Assembly (NCBI RefSeq): GCF_011082085.1
Contig: NZ_CP041063.1
Span: 4,233,840-4,297,839, forward strand
Direction: 5' to 3'
DNA from: Bacillus sp. Cs-700
Lineage (GTDB): Bacteria > Bacillota > Bacilli > Bacillales > Guptibacillaceae
DNA length: 64,000 nt
Positions 9,073 to 18,904 of this stretch are shown piece by piece. The translations under genes were made by a program, and so were the position numbers. Within the stretch, counting starts at the first letter, position 1, and every line of letters begins with the position of its first letter. The notes beneath the pieces are model-generated. The model did no database searches. It saw only the letters and a list, made by a program, of their open reading frames with translations, and was not told the origin of the DNA.

Positions 9073-10479
9073 TTACCCGCTGGTTTTTGCTTCGGCTGGA
9101 TGTTCTTTTACACCTGGTTCGAGTCCGTTGAGTCGCTCGACTAGGCCGTGGCCGAATGGGGAGGGGGATGATGATGGGCTTTCGTTGTTGTTTAGGATGC
9201 CTCCTCTAACCCCGTATGCTGTGGAGCCGTGTTCGGCGAAATCAAGTCCTTGAATTTCTTCATCACGCGACACGCGGATGGAAGAAAAACGAGTATAGAT
9301 GAATAAAAAGGTGCCGACCGTTCCCATTGTCCAGGCCATAACAGCTAGAATTCCGATTGTTTGAACAAGGATGAGGGATGCGCCGCCTCCATAGAATAAT
9401 CCGCCATCGATAGCAAACAATCCGACTGCTAAAGTTCCCCATACCCCGCATACCCCGTGAACTGCAATTGCTCCAACTGGATCATCCAATTTCAGGCGGC
9501 GATCAATCAATTGAACGGCTTCAATAAGAATAACTCCAGAAATGAGACCGATAAACATAGCGCCAATTGGGGAGACGCTTGCTGTACCTGCTGTAATTCC
9601 GACTAATCCAGCTAATGCGCCGTTTAGAGTTAAGGAAGCATCAATTTGCTTATAGCGCACGTAAGAATAAAAGGCGCTTCCAATGACACCACTTGAAGCT
9701 GAGAGAAGAGTGGTTGCTACGATAGTAGGAATAAGTGCGTCGCTTGCTGAAAGAGTACTACCTGCATTAAAACCAAACCAACCGAACCAGAGAATGAATA
9801 CGCCAAGAGCACCGAGTGGAATATTATGTCCTTGAATAACATTAATCTTGCCGTTCGAATATTTCCCAATACGTCCTCCGAGAAACGCTACGGCAACAAC
9901 TGCTCCAAGCGCACCAGTCATGTGAACGACCGTTGATCCTGCAAAGTCCGTAAATCCTAACTCTGCAAGCCATCCGCCACCCCAGATCCAGTGGCCTACG
10001 ACAGGGTAGACAAATCCAATCATGATTACTGTAACAGCGATATAGCTAATCAGTTTCATTCGTTCAGCTACTGCGCCAGAAATAATCGTAGCACAAGTTG
10101 CTGCAAAGACGGCTTGGAATACAAAAAATCCAAGGTTTTCAGATTGTCCAAAGAGAAAGAAGCCATCACTCCCAATAAACCCGCCTGCTGACGAACCAAA
10201 CATTAATCCATAGCCAACAATGAAGTAAAGAACTGCACCGATCGACATTGTTAGTAAGTTTTTCATTAAAATGTTTAATGCGTTTTTTGAGCGAGTAAAT
10301 CCAGTTTCAACCATTGCGAATCCCGCGTGCATAAAGAATACGAGAAATGCAGCAATCATAATCCAGACGGTATCCATTGAAGCACTTAAGGCACTGACTT
10401 CTGTAGCATCACCTGCTGCGAAGACATGCCCACCTGAAAGAAGGAAGAGAAGAGCGAACAAACCAGTGATTTTTTTCAT
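9073..10479 (-). CDS. amtB: Ammonium transporter
   Basis: A 468-residue Amt/MEP channel with a cleavable-type N-terminal segment (to about residue 22) and eleven hydrophobic helices. The twin pore histidines are visible as H186 (STVVHMTG) and H341 (AIAVHGVCGVWG). It imports ammonium and ammonia under nitrogen limitation. The tail after about residue 430 is cytoplasmic and Ser/Pro-rich (SPSSSPSPFG). It lies 93 nt downstream of glnK in one operon; B. subtilis has the order nrgA-nrgB (amtB first), so the order is reversed here. The stop codon directly abuts repeat block 1 and no separate terminator exists between them. Confidence 0.93.
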   Translation of the reverse strand: MKKITGLFALLFLLSGGHVFAAGDATEVSALSASMDTVWIMIAAFLVFFMHAGFAMVETGFTRSKNALNILMKNLLTMSIGAVLYFIVGYGLMFGSSAGGFIGSDGFFLFGQSENLGFFVFQAVFAATCATIISGAVAERMKLISYIAVTVIMIGFVYPVVGHWIWGGGWLAELGFTDFAGSTVVHMTGALGAVVAVAFLGGRIGKYSNGKINVIQGHNIPLGALGVFILWFGWFGFNAGSTLSASDALIPTIVATTLLSASSGVIGSAFYSYVRYKQIDASLTLNGALAGLVGITAGTASVSPIGAMFIGLISGVILIEAVQLIDRRLKLDDPVGAIAVHGVCGVWGTLAVGLFAIDGGLFYGGGASLILVQTIGILAVMAWTMGTVGTFLFIYTRFSSIRVSRDEEIQGLDFAEHGSTAYGVRGGILNNNESPSSSPSPFGHGLVERLNGLEPGVKEHPAEAKTSG

Positions 10480-10572
10480 TGTTTATCATCCTTTTCATTT
10501 TATTTGGCACTTTTCGTAGATATTGTTGCTTTTAGATAAGTGGTTAATTTCCGCTCCTTAGAAAAGAGCCTT

Positions 10573-10914
10573 TTATTTAAATGCCGTTAGTCCATGTTCA
10601 CCAGATCGTATTCGAATAACATCCTCAACCGGATAGACGAATATTTTACCGTCCCCAACTTCTCCTGTTGCACATATATCTCGAATATTCTTCACCACAT
10701 GATCAAGGAGATGGTCGTCGAAGATGAGCTCTACTTTAATTTTTGCTTGAAGTGAAACTTCGAAATGACTCCCTCTAAACACGCCTGTTTGCTTTTTTTG
10801 TAATCCGCATCCGGCTACCTCGGAAACGGTCATGCCCGTGATCCCTTCATCTCGCAATCGATCTCTTAGATCCTGGAATGCTTCAGGACGAATAATAGCT
10901 TCTACTTTTTTCAT
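10573..10914 (-). CDS. glnK: PII-family nitrogen regulator
   Basis: A 113-residue PII signalling protein that binds ATP/ADP and 2-oxoglutarate and gates AmtB. The core motif VSEVAGCGLQKKQTGVFRGS and the C-terminal GEVGDGKIFVYPVEDVIRIR are present. The T-loop residue at position 51, a uridylylated tyrosine in enteric PII, is phenylalanine here, so regulation should not use uridylylation at that site. The ribosome site GGAGGG lies just before the ATG and touches a TnrA/GlnR-type box. It is the first gene of the glnK-amtB operon. Confidence 0.92.
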   Translation of the reverse strand: MKKVEAIIRPEAFQDLRDRLRDEGITGMTVSEVAGCGLQKKQTGVFRGSHFEVSLQAKIKVELIFDDHLLDHVVKNIRDICATGEVGDGKIFVYPVEDVIRIRSGEHGLTAFK

Positions 10915-10927
10915 GTAAGACCCTCCA

Positions 10928-10944
10928 TGTCACTTTTTCTAACA
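10928..10944. promoter_or_regulatory. TnrA/GlnR box next to the glnK start
   Basis: The 17-mer TGTCACTTTTTCTAACA fits the B. subtilis TnrA/GlnR consensus TGTNAN7TNACA at all fixed positions. It lies 14 bp upstream of the glnK start and touches the ribosome site, so a repressor-type (GlnR) role is as likely as activation. Confidence 0.7.
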
Positions 10945-11022
10945 TTGCTTTTTTTCTATATCCTCATGTTATGCTCAGAAAACATGAAATTCAAGCTTAT
11001 TTTTAGAAAATTTAAAATACTT

Positions 11023-11039
11023 TGTCATAAAATCTAACT
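11023..11039. promoter_or_regulatory. Second, imperfect TnrA/GlnR box
   Basis: TGTCATAAAATCTAACT matches TGTNAN7TNACA except for the last base. It lies about 110 bp upstream of glnK, where a TnrA activation site would be expected. A weak promoter, TTGAAT-N17-TAACAT, lies between the two boxes on the minus strand. Confidence 0.45.
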
Positions 11040-11157
11040 ATGCCTAAAATGGATTATGAGAATACTAGAGGCGTGGTAAGGTTGGTTGCGCTTACAGGAT
11101 AGGTACAGGGTTTGAAGCAAAAAAATCTCCCGGATTTAATATCCGAGAGATTCGTCC

Positions 11158-12927
<1,770 letters not shown>

Positions 12928-12995
12928 TTAGTTTTAGAAAAATCAGCCTAGCTTTTTGTGATAGAAGAAAGGCGTGGAATGTTCCTTACCTATCA

Positions 12996-13024
12996 AATGT
13001 AGAAGATCAATCGCTTCTAGTCAA
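12996..13024 (-). promoter_or_regulatory. SigA-type promoter of the GH13 gene with an embedded operator
   Basis: On the minus strand TTGACT (13019-13024) and TACATT (12996-13001) are 17 bp apart. The spacer contains TCAATCGCTTCT (13007-13018), a degenerate copy of the same CG-centred operator. Confidence 0.55.
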
Positions 13025-13078
13025 ATGTAAAAAACAAGGGGGATTTGGTATTTCGAAAAAATTTTGAAAAAACTTTGT

Positions 13079-13143
13079 GCAAACGGTTGCGAAAAAAGTA
13101 TAGGCATGTATAATAGGTTATAGATAGTCAGTGCAATCGTTTT
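13079..13143 (+). promoter_or_regulatory. mdxE promoter flanked by two LacI-type operators
   Basis: TTGCGA (13087-13092) and a perfect TATAAT (13109-13114) are 16 bp apart. Operator 1, GCAAACGGTTGC (13079-13090), covers the -35. Operator 2, GCAATCGTTTTC (13132-13143), lies just after the expected transcription start. This is a typical repressor layout for a maltodextrin operon. Confidence 0.7.
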
Positions 13144-13155
13144 CACGAAAATCAA

Positions 13156-13169
13156 TGAAAGCGTTTGTA
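13156..13169 (+). promoter_or_regulatory. Candidate cre site (CcpA)
   Basis: TGAAAGCGTTTGTA matches the cre consensus TGWAANCGNTNWCA at all but one position. It lies in the mdxE leader, so catabolite repression of sugar uptake is likely. Confidence 0.5.
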
Positions 13170-13201
13170 TGATGATCGAAAATTTAAGAGGGGGTTAACA
13201 C

Positions 13202-14485
13202 ATGAAACGCTTTTTCGCTTTGTTTCTTACTCTAGTTCTTGCAATCGGCGTTCTTGCAGCATGCGGACCGCAAAACAATGAAAACGCTTCAAGTAACGGT
13301 GGAGGCAGTGATTCTGAAGGGGATGACGCTAACAAACCTGAGAAGCTCGTTGTTTGGGAAGATACAGATAAAGGGATTGCGCTTGAACCGGCAATTGCTA
13401 GTTTTGAAGAGGAGTATGGCATTAAAGTAGAATTTAAAGAACTAGGTATGGCGGATGAAATTAGAGAACAAATTCGTCTTGACGGCCCAGCAGGTACTGG
13501 ACCTGATGTTATTACACTACCACACGATCAAATTGGACAAGCTGCGGTTGAGGGACTTATTTCTCCAATCGAAGTTGAGCAGTCCGTTGTTGATACGTTT
13601 ACAGAATCTTCTATTCAAGCAGAAAGCTTTGATGGGAAGCTATACGGACTACCAAAAGCAACAGAAACACCCGTTTTTATTTACAACAAAGAACTTATGG
13701 ACAAAGCACCTGAATCAATGGATGAAGTTTATGACTTCGCAAAAGATTTTACAAAGGACAAGCAGTATGGCTTCCTAGCACTTTGGGATAACTTCTATTT
13801 TGCAAACGCTGTATTAGCTGGTTATGGCGGGTATGTCTTTGATCGTACAGATGAAGGTCTAAATCCACAAGATATTGGTCTCAACAATGAAGGCGCAGTA
13901 GAAGGTACTGAGTACATTCAGAAATGGTATGAAGAAGGTCTATTCCCTAAAGGTCTAATTGGTGAAAACGGTGGATCTACGATGGACGGTCTCTTTAATG
14001 AAGGAAAAGCCGCTTCTGTTATGAACGGACCATGGTCTTTCCAAGGTTATAAAGATGCTGGAATTGATATTGGTGTAGCACCAATGCCTAAACTTCCAAA
14101 TGGCGAAAACTTTAAAACATTTATCGGTGTTAAAGGTTGGCACGTAAGTAATTTCTCTGAGAACAAAGAGTGGGCTACAAAGCTAGTAGAATGGTTAACA
14201 AACGAGGAAAATGCGAAGATTCGTTATGAAGAAACAGCTGAAATTCCTCCAGTTAAATCACTAATTGAAGATCCAGTTATTGCTGATAATGAAGGTGCTT
14301 CTGCAGTTGCAGTTCAATCTCAATATGGTGTTCCTATGCCTAACATTCCAGAAATGGCAGAAGTATGGGAGCCGGCAGCATCAGCCCTTCAACTAGTTGC
14401 TACGAAAAAGCAAGAGCCAAAAGCTGCACTAGATGAGGCAACAAAAACAATTAAGTCTCAAATCGAACAAAATCACAGCAATTAA
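13202..14485 (+). CDS. mdxE: Maltodextrin ABC transporter, binding lipoprotein
   Basis: A 427-residue extracellular binding protein of the MalE class. The signal peptide ends in the lipobox LAAC with Cys21 as the lipidated residue, followed by a Ser/Gly/Asp-rich linker. The mature protein begins with KLVVWEDTDKG and shows typical family I binding-protein segments (for example FNEGKAASVMNGPWSFQGY). It captures maltodextrins for the MdxF-MdxG permease. It is the first gene of mdxEFG, next to the GH13 hydrolase and a LacI-type regulator. Acidic residues are common, as in secreted proteins of salt- or alkali-tolerant bacilli. Confidence 0.9.
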   Translation: MKRFFALFLTLVLAIGVLAACGPQNNENASSNGGGSDSEGDDANKPEKLVVWEDTDKGIALEPAIASFEEEYGIKVEFKELGMADEIREQIRLDGPAGTGPDVITLPHDQIGQAAVEGLISPIEVEQSVVDTFTESSIQAESFDGKLYGLPKATETPVFIYNKELMDKAPESMDEVYDFAKDFTKDKQYGFLALWDNFYFANAVLAGYGGYVFDRTDEGLNPQDIGLNNEGAVEGTEYIQKWYEEGLFPKGLIGENGGSTMDGLFNEGKAASVMNGPWSFQGYKDAGIDIGVAPMPKLPNGENFKTFIGVKGWHVSNFSENKEWATKLVEWLTNEENAKIRYEETAEIPPVKSLIEDPVIADNEGASAVAVQSQYGVPMPNIPEMAEVWEPAASALQLVATKKQEPKAALDEATKTIKSQIEQNHSN

Positions 14486-14500
14486 TGAGTTGAAAATTCA

Positions 14501-14530
14501 AAGCGGTACTCCGGAAACGGGGTACTGCTT
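14501..14530 (+). terminator. Hairpin between mdxE and mdxF
   Basis: AAGCGGTACTCC pairs with GGGGTACTGCTT over a six-base loop, without a good T tail. It probably stabilises the mdxE message or attenuates read-through, giving more binding protein than permease. Confidence 0.55.
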
Positions 14531-14580
14531 CTCACTTTAAAGCTACATAAGTGGGGAGAAGAAAGGGGATTGCCATCACG

Positions 14581-15864
14581 ATGGAGGCAACTGAACGTCA
14601 AACCAAGCATCGCAAAACAGCTTTAGCACTTTCGATCATACCTGGATTTGGTCAGTTTTATAACAAGCAAATCCTCAAAGGACTAATGTTCTTTATTCTA
14701 ACTGTTTCCTTTGCGGTTGCTTTTGCTGACTTAATCAACATTGGACTATGGGGGATCGTTACGTTAGGAGAACAGCTACCGCGAGATCATTCCATCTTCT
14801 TGTTAACACAGGGAATTATCGCTGTCCTTGTTATCCTAATCGGATTGGTTATTTACTTCTTAAACCTGAGGGATGCGTACTTGAACGGAAGAAATCGTGA
14901 TCTTGGCATTCCTCTAAATTCTGTAAGAGAGCAATACCGAAATGTTGCAGATCAAGGTTTTCCTTATTTAATGTTAACACCAGGCTTTTTCTTGTTAATC
15001 TTTGTTGTTATTTTTCCGATATTGTTTGTTATTTTGCTTTCATTTACAAACTACGATCTCTATCATTCTCCACCAGCTAATTTAGTAGACTGGATCGGGA
15101 TTCAAAACTATATTGATATATTTAAATTAGATATTTGGCGTGATACATTTTTGGATGTGTTTTCGTGGACGATCGTTTGGACATTCGTTGCAACGACTGG
15201 ACAAATTGCGATTGGCATTTTTCTGGCTGTCTTAATGAATCAGAAAGACCTTAAATTTAAAGGCATTTTCAGAACAATCTTTATCTTGCCATGGGCCGTA
15301 CCAGCATTCGTATCTATTCTTGTGTTTGCAGGGATGTTTAATGAAACGTTTGGTGCGATAAACAATGACATTTTAGCAGCGTTCGGGATCGATGCAATAC
15401 CTTGGCTTACAGAGCCATTCTGGACGAAAATTGCTTTAATTTTGATACAGTTCTGGCTTGGATTCCCGTTTATTTTTGCAATGGTGACAGGTGTGCTGCA
15501 ATCGATTCCAGATGAGTTATATGAAGCTGCGACGGTTGACGGAGCAAATATGTGGCAGAAGTTCAGAGGGATTACACTTCCAATGGTACTGTTTGCCATC
15601 GCTCCAATCTTAATCACGCAATACACGTTTAACTTCAATAACTTTAATGTTATTTACCTGTTTAATGGCGGGGGCCCTGCAGTTTCAGGTCAAACGGCTG
15701 GTTCCACTGACATTTTGATTTCGTGGATTTACAAGCTAACATTTACTTCCGCACAATATGGAAAAGCTGCCGCAATTACAATGATCCTATCAGCGATTGT
15801 TATCGGTGTTGCACTGTGGCAGTTTAGAAGAACGAAATCATTCCAAGAAGAGGATATGATGTAA
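14581..15864 (+). CDS. mdxF: Maltodextrin ABC transporter permease MdxF
   Basis: A 427-residue MalF-type permease. The N-terminus includes the segment ALSIIPGFGQFYNKQILKG, seen in Bacillus MdxF proteins, and is followed by several membrane helices. The EAA cytoplasmic loop that docks the ATPase reads PDELYEAATVDGANMWQKF near residue 320. I chose the ATG at 14581, with AGAAAGGGG about 12 bases upstream; a GTG at 14551 has no ribosome site. It overlaps nothing and is followed by mdxG one base after its stop. Confidence 0.88.
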   Translation: MEATERQTKHRKTALALSIIPGFGQFYNKQILKGLMFFILTVSFAVAFADLINIGLWGIVTLGEQLPRDHSIFLLTQGIIAVLVILIGLVIYFLNLRDAYLNGRNRDLGIPLNSVREQYRNVADQGFPYLMLTPGFFLLIFVVIFPILFVILLSFTNYDLYHSPPANLVDWIGIQNYIDIFKLDIWRDTFLDVFSWTIVWTFVATTGQIAIGIFLAVLMNQKDLKFKGIFRTIFILPWAVPAFVSILVFAGMFNETFGAINNDILAAFGIDAIPWLTEPFWTKIALILIQFWLGFPFIFAMVTGVLQSIPDELYEAATVDGANMWQKFRGITLPMVLFAIAPILITQYTFNFNNFNVIYLFNGGGPAVSGQTAGSTDILISWIYKLTFTSAQYGKAAAITMILSAIVIGVALWQFRRTKSFQEEDMM

Positions 15865-15865
15865 T

Positions 15866-16708
15866 ATGAGTCCAAAAATGCAGAATACCGTACGCTTAAC
15901 CTTGTCCTATATTGCGATTGCAATTGCATGCGTCATTATTTTATATCCAGTTCTCTGGATCGTTGGATCATCGTTTAATCCTGGAGACAGCTTATCTGGA
16001 TCATCGATTATTCCAAAAGATGCAACGCTCGATCACTACAAATCGTTGTTTAATACAGAAGAAAGTGACTACCTACTCTGGTACTGGAACACGCTTAAGA
16101 TTTGTATCATTACTATGATTCTAGCTGTATCTATGATTTCTTGTATGGCCTATGCTTTCTCACGCTATCGTTTTGTTGGTCGTAAAAATGGCTTGATGAC
16201 TTTCTTAATCCTTCAAATGATTCCGAACTTTGCGGCACTGATCGCAATTTACGTTCTGGCTTACATTACCGGATTATTAGATACACACTTTGCATTAATC
16301 CTTGTTTATGCAGGTGGGTTACTTCCGATGAATACGTGGTTAGCGAAAGGCTATTTTGATACGATTCCTAAAGAACTTGACGAGTCAGCACGTATTGATG
16401 GAGCAGGGCACTTTCGGATCTTCTGGCAAATCATTTTGCCACTTGCGAAACCGATTCTTGCCGTAGTAGCGCTTTTCAGCTTCATTACGCCGTTCACTGA
16501 CTTTATCCTTGCTCAAGTTATCCTTAGGAGTGAAGAGAAATTCACGCTCGCTGTTGGTCTTTACAAAATGATTTCTGATCAATTTGGGAATGAGTTTACA
16601 ACATTTGCAGCTGGATCTGTTTTGATCGCCATTCCAATTTCGATCCTATTCCTATCGCTTCAACGCTACTTTATTTCTGGCCTAACTGCTGGAGGAACAA
16701 AAGGATAG
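15866..16708 (+). CDS. mdxG: Maltodextrin ABC transporter permease MdxG
   Basis: A 280-residue MalG-type permease with six predicted membrane helices. The EAA motif is visible as PKELDESARIDGAGHFRIF near 170-190. The ATG begins one base after the mdxF stop (TAATATG), so translation is coupled. No ATPase gene is in the operon; in B. subtilis MdxEFG is energised by the shared ATPase MsmX, so a distant partner is expected here. Confidence 0.9.
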   Translation: MSPKMQNTVRLTLSYIAIAIACVIILYPVLWIVGSSFNPGDSLSGSSIIPKDATLDHYKSLFNTEESDYLLWYWNTLKICIITMILAVSMISCMAYAFSRYRFVGRKNGLMTFLILQMIPNFAALIAIYVLAYITGLLDTHFALILVYAGGLLPMNTWLAKGYFDTIPKELDESARIDGAGHFRIFWQIILPLAKPILAVVALFSFITPFTDFILAQVILRSEEKFTLAVGLYKMISDQFGNEFTTFAAGSVLIAIPISILFLSLQRYFISGLTAGGTKG

Positions 16709-16719
16709 ATCTCGTACTG

Positions 16720-16770
16720 GAGAAAGAAGATGAAGAGGAAAGCTTCTCTTATTCCTTCTTTCTCTTTTTT
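16720..16770 (+). terminator. Terminator of the mdxEFG operon
   Basis: GAGAAAGAAG pairs with CTTCTTTCTC across an inner partly paired region and is followed by six T. Confidence 0.75.
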
Positions 16771-16958
16771 ATCTTAACTTTATGGGTGAAAAACCTACCT
16801 ATCAAATAGATATTTAGGTTTGGGCTACGATCCTATACGTTAGATTTGCTAGAGATGTCTTTTTAGTAAGAAATCGTTTACAATAAGTGATTAGGTCATG
16901 ATTAATGAAAACGTGCTAGGCGCTAAAGTGCTACTAGCTTTGTATAGGAGGAATTCCA

Positions 16959-17999
16959 ATGGCTGTAACGATAAAAGATGTAGCGAAACTTGCGAATGTC
17001 GCACCTTCTACAGTGTCGCGCGTTATCGCAAACAATCCCAGAATTAGTGAACAAACGAAACGCCGTGTAAGAGAAGCAATGGAAGAGCTTGGCTATCACC
17101 CAAACTATAATGCAAGAAGTCTTGCCAATCGGAGTACCCAAACAATTGGTCTTGTGATGCCAAGTTCTGCTGATAAAGCTTTACAAAATCCATTCTTTCC
17201 TGAAGTTCTTCGTGGGATTAGCACGAAGGCGCACGAAAAAGAATACACGCTTTACCTTTCAACAGGCGCAACTGAAGAAGAAATGCTGCAAGGGGTTATG
17301 GGGATGGTCCACGGTCGGAGAGTGGATGGAATCGTCATGCTGTACTCAAGAATCGATGATAAAATCATGGCGTTTCTTGAGGAACAGAAATTTCCATTTA
17401 CAGTGATTGGCAAGCCATTAGTGAATCCTGATTCCATTACTCACGTCGATAATGATAATTTTCGAGCCGCGAAAGATGTGACTGATCACTTTATAGGAAA
17501 AGGTCACAAGCGGATTGCATTTGTCGGAGGGAATTTAGATCTTGTTGTAACAGTGGATCGATTAAGCGGGTATGAAAAAGCACTACGAGAAGCTGATATT
17601 CTTTACAGTGATGATTATGTCGTACACGTAGAGTTTCTTAAAGAGGGTGGACATGAAGCCGTAATGGAGCTGTTTTCATTAGAAAAACCACCAACCGCGC
17701 TCGTAGTAGCAGACGATCTAATGGCATTAGGAATCATGAGCAAATTAGATGAAATGGGACTATCAGTACCTCATGATGTTTCTATCATTAGCTTTAACAA
17801 TGTTATGCTTGCCGAATATGCTAGCCCCCCATTAACGTCAGTGGATATTAATATTTTTCAATTAGGCTATCAGGCCGTTAATTGCTTACTTGAAAAAATC
17901 GATGACAATGAGATGGCGAGTAAACGAGTCTGCATACCGCATCAAGTCGTTGATCGGTGGTCAGTGAGAACGCTCAACGAAAGCGAAAAAGTTAACTAA
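16959..17999 (+). CDS. malR: LacI-family transcriptional regulator, MalR-like
   Basis: A 346-residue repressor. The helix-turn-helix TIKDVAKLANVAPSTVSRVI occupies residues 4-23, with the hinge helix NYNARSLANRS near 47-57. A periplasmic-binding-protein-like sensor domain follows. Position after mdxEFG and the CG-centred operators at the GH13 and mdxE promoters suggest it controls maltodextrin use; this is inference. A TAGGAGG ribosome site lies seven bases before the ATG. I saw no matching operator in its own upstream region. Confidence 0.85.
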   Translation: MAVTIKDVAKLANVAPSTVSRVIANNPRISEQTKRRVREAMEELGYHPNYNARSLANRSTQTIGLVMPSSADKALQNPFFPEVLRGISTKAHEKEYTLYLSTGATEEEMLQGVMGMVHGRRVDGIVMLYSRIDDKIMAFLEEQKFPFTVIGKPLVNPDSITHVDNDNFRAAKDVTDHFIGKGHKRIAFVGGNLDLVVTVDRLSGYEKALREADILYSDDYVVHVEFLKEGGHEAVMELFSLEKPPTALVVADDLMALGIMSKLDEMGLSVPHDVSIISFNNVMLAEYASPPLTSVDINIFQLGYQAVNCLLEKIDDNEMASKRVCIPHQVVDRWSVRTLNESEKVN

Positions 18000-18025
18000 C
18001 CGTCTTATAGATGGTTAGTTTTTTT
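17994..18025. terminator. Terminator between malR and ligD polymerase gene
   Basis: AACTAACCGTC / GATGGTTAGTT with a five-base loop is followed by seven T on the plus strand. It overlaps the stop codon of malR and ends within the 3' end of the convergent gene. Confidence 0.75.
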
Positions 18026-18904
18026 GGTGAGTAGCCAGTCTAGTATATCTTTGAAGGGTTGGTGATCTCTTGTCTTTTCATAATCACGGAGTGGCGTCAA
18101 TTTACGCTTTAACACGCGTTCCATTGAAAAATCAGTAGGGGTTAATTCATCTTTTAATTCATCCCATTCAATTGGTGCGGCAACTAACCCTTCAGCATTT
18201 CCACGAGGGGAATACGGTGCAATGATTGTTTTACCTGAAGCATGTTGGACATAGTCAATATAAAGTCGCTCATGGCGGTTCTTTTTAAGACGCTCAATTG
18301 TGAATAAGTTAGGGTTCGTTTCAACTAAGAATTTTGCCATAAATGCAGTAAATACCTTTGTTTGTTCATAAGTGAACGTATCGATTGGAAGGGGAATATG
18401 AATTTGAAGGCCTTTGTTTCCTGATAGTTTCAAAAAACCTGTTAAATGAAGGCGATCAAGGTTGTCTTTGATTTGTTTTGCGGCGAGTACCGCTAGATGA
18501 AACGACTGATTAGAAGGAGGATCAAGGTCAAAAACAATTTCGGAGGGCTTTTCGGTTTGATAGGTAGAGAAAGGAATATGAAACTCAATTGCAGCCTGGT
18601 TACCGAGCCATAGCAAGGAAGGTAGATCCGAGCAAATAATGTAATTGTTATCGTGGTGCTCAACTGTTTTAATAAAGTCTGGAGCGTATTCAGGACAGTT
18701 TCTCTGATAAAAGGCTTCTCCGTTAATACCATCAGGATACCGAATGACCGTTAACGGTTTGTTATGTAAAAATGGAAGCATAAGTGGAGAAATTCTAGCT
18801 AAATAATTCAAATAATCAGCTTTGGTAACGCCTTTCCATAGAAGCTTCTCCGCATTCGTAATCGTAAGCTCTATATTTTCCACAGTGATTGAATGTTGTC
18901 CCAT
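18005..18904 (-). CDS. ligD: LigD polymerase/primase domain protein (split LigD)
   Basis: A 299-residue protein equal to the C-terminal polymerase domain of Bacillus LigD. The AEP catalytic motif EIVFDLDPPS places the metal-binding aspartates at D126 and D128, and SGNKGLQIHIPL follows. It fills gaps with nucleotides during non-homologous end joining. I chose the ATG at 18904, with GGGAGG seven bases upstream; a further ATG at 18919 is weaker. The gene lies in a -1 frame relative to the upstream ligase gene and overlaps it by 34 nt. In B. subtilis both domains are one protein of about 610 residues. It is either a natural gene split or a frameshift. Confidence 0.85.
   Translation of the reverse strand: MGQHSITVENIELTITNAEKLLWKGVTKADYLNYLARISPLMLPFLHNKPLTVIRYPDGINGEAFYQRNCPEYAPDFIKTVEHHDNNYIICSDLPSLLWLGNQAAIEFHIPFSTYQTEKPSEIVFDLDPPSNQSFHLAVLAAKQIKDNLDRLHLTGFLKLSGNKGLQIHIPLPIDTFTYEQTKVFTAFMAKFLVETNPNLFTIERLKKNRHERLYIDYVQHASGKTIIAPYSPRGNAEGLVAAPIEWDELKDELTPTDFSMERVLKRKLTPLRDYEKTRDHQPFKDILDWLLTKKTNHL

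Noticed and set aside
8475..9253. Serial open frames of about 87 residues through repeat block 1
   Set aside because: They repeat the same 119-bp unit, which is not a multiple of three, have no ribosome sites, and the units show stem compensation rather than codon constraint.
16880..16958. Autoregulatory operator in front of malR
   Set aside because: ATGAAAACGTGCTAG is too far from the CG-centred operator consensus seen at the GH13 and mdxE promoters.
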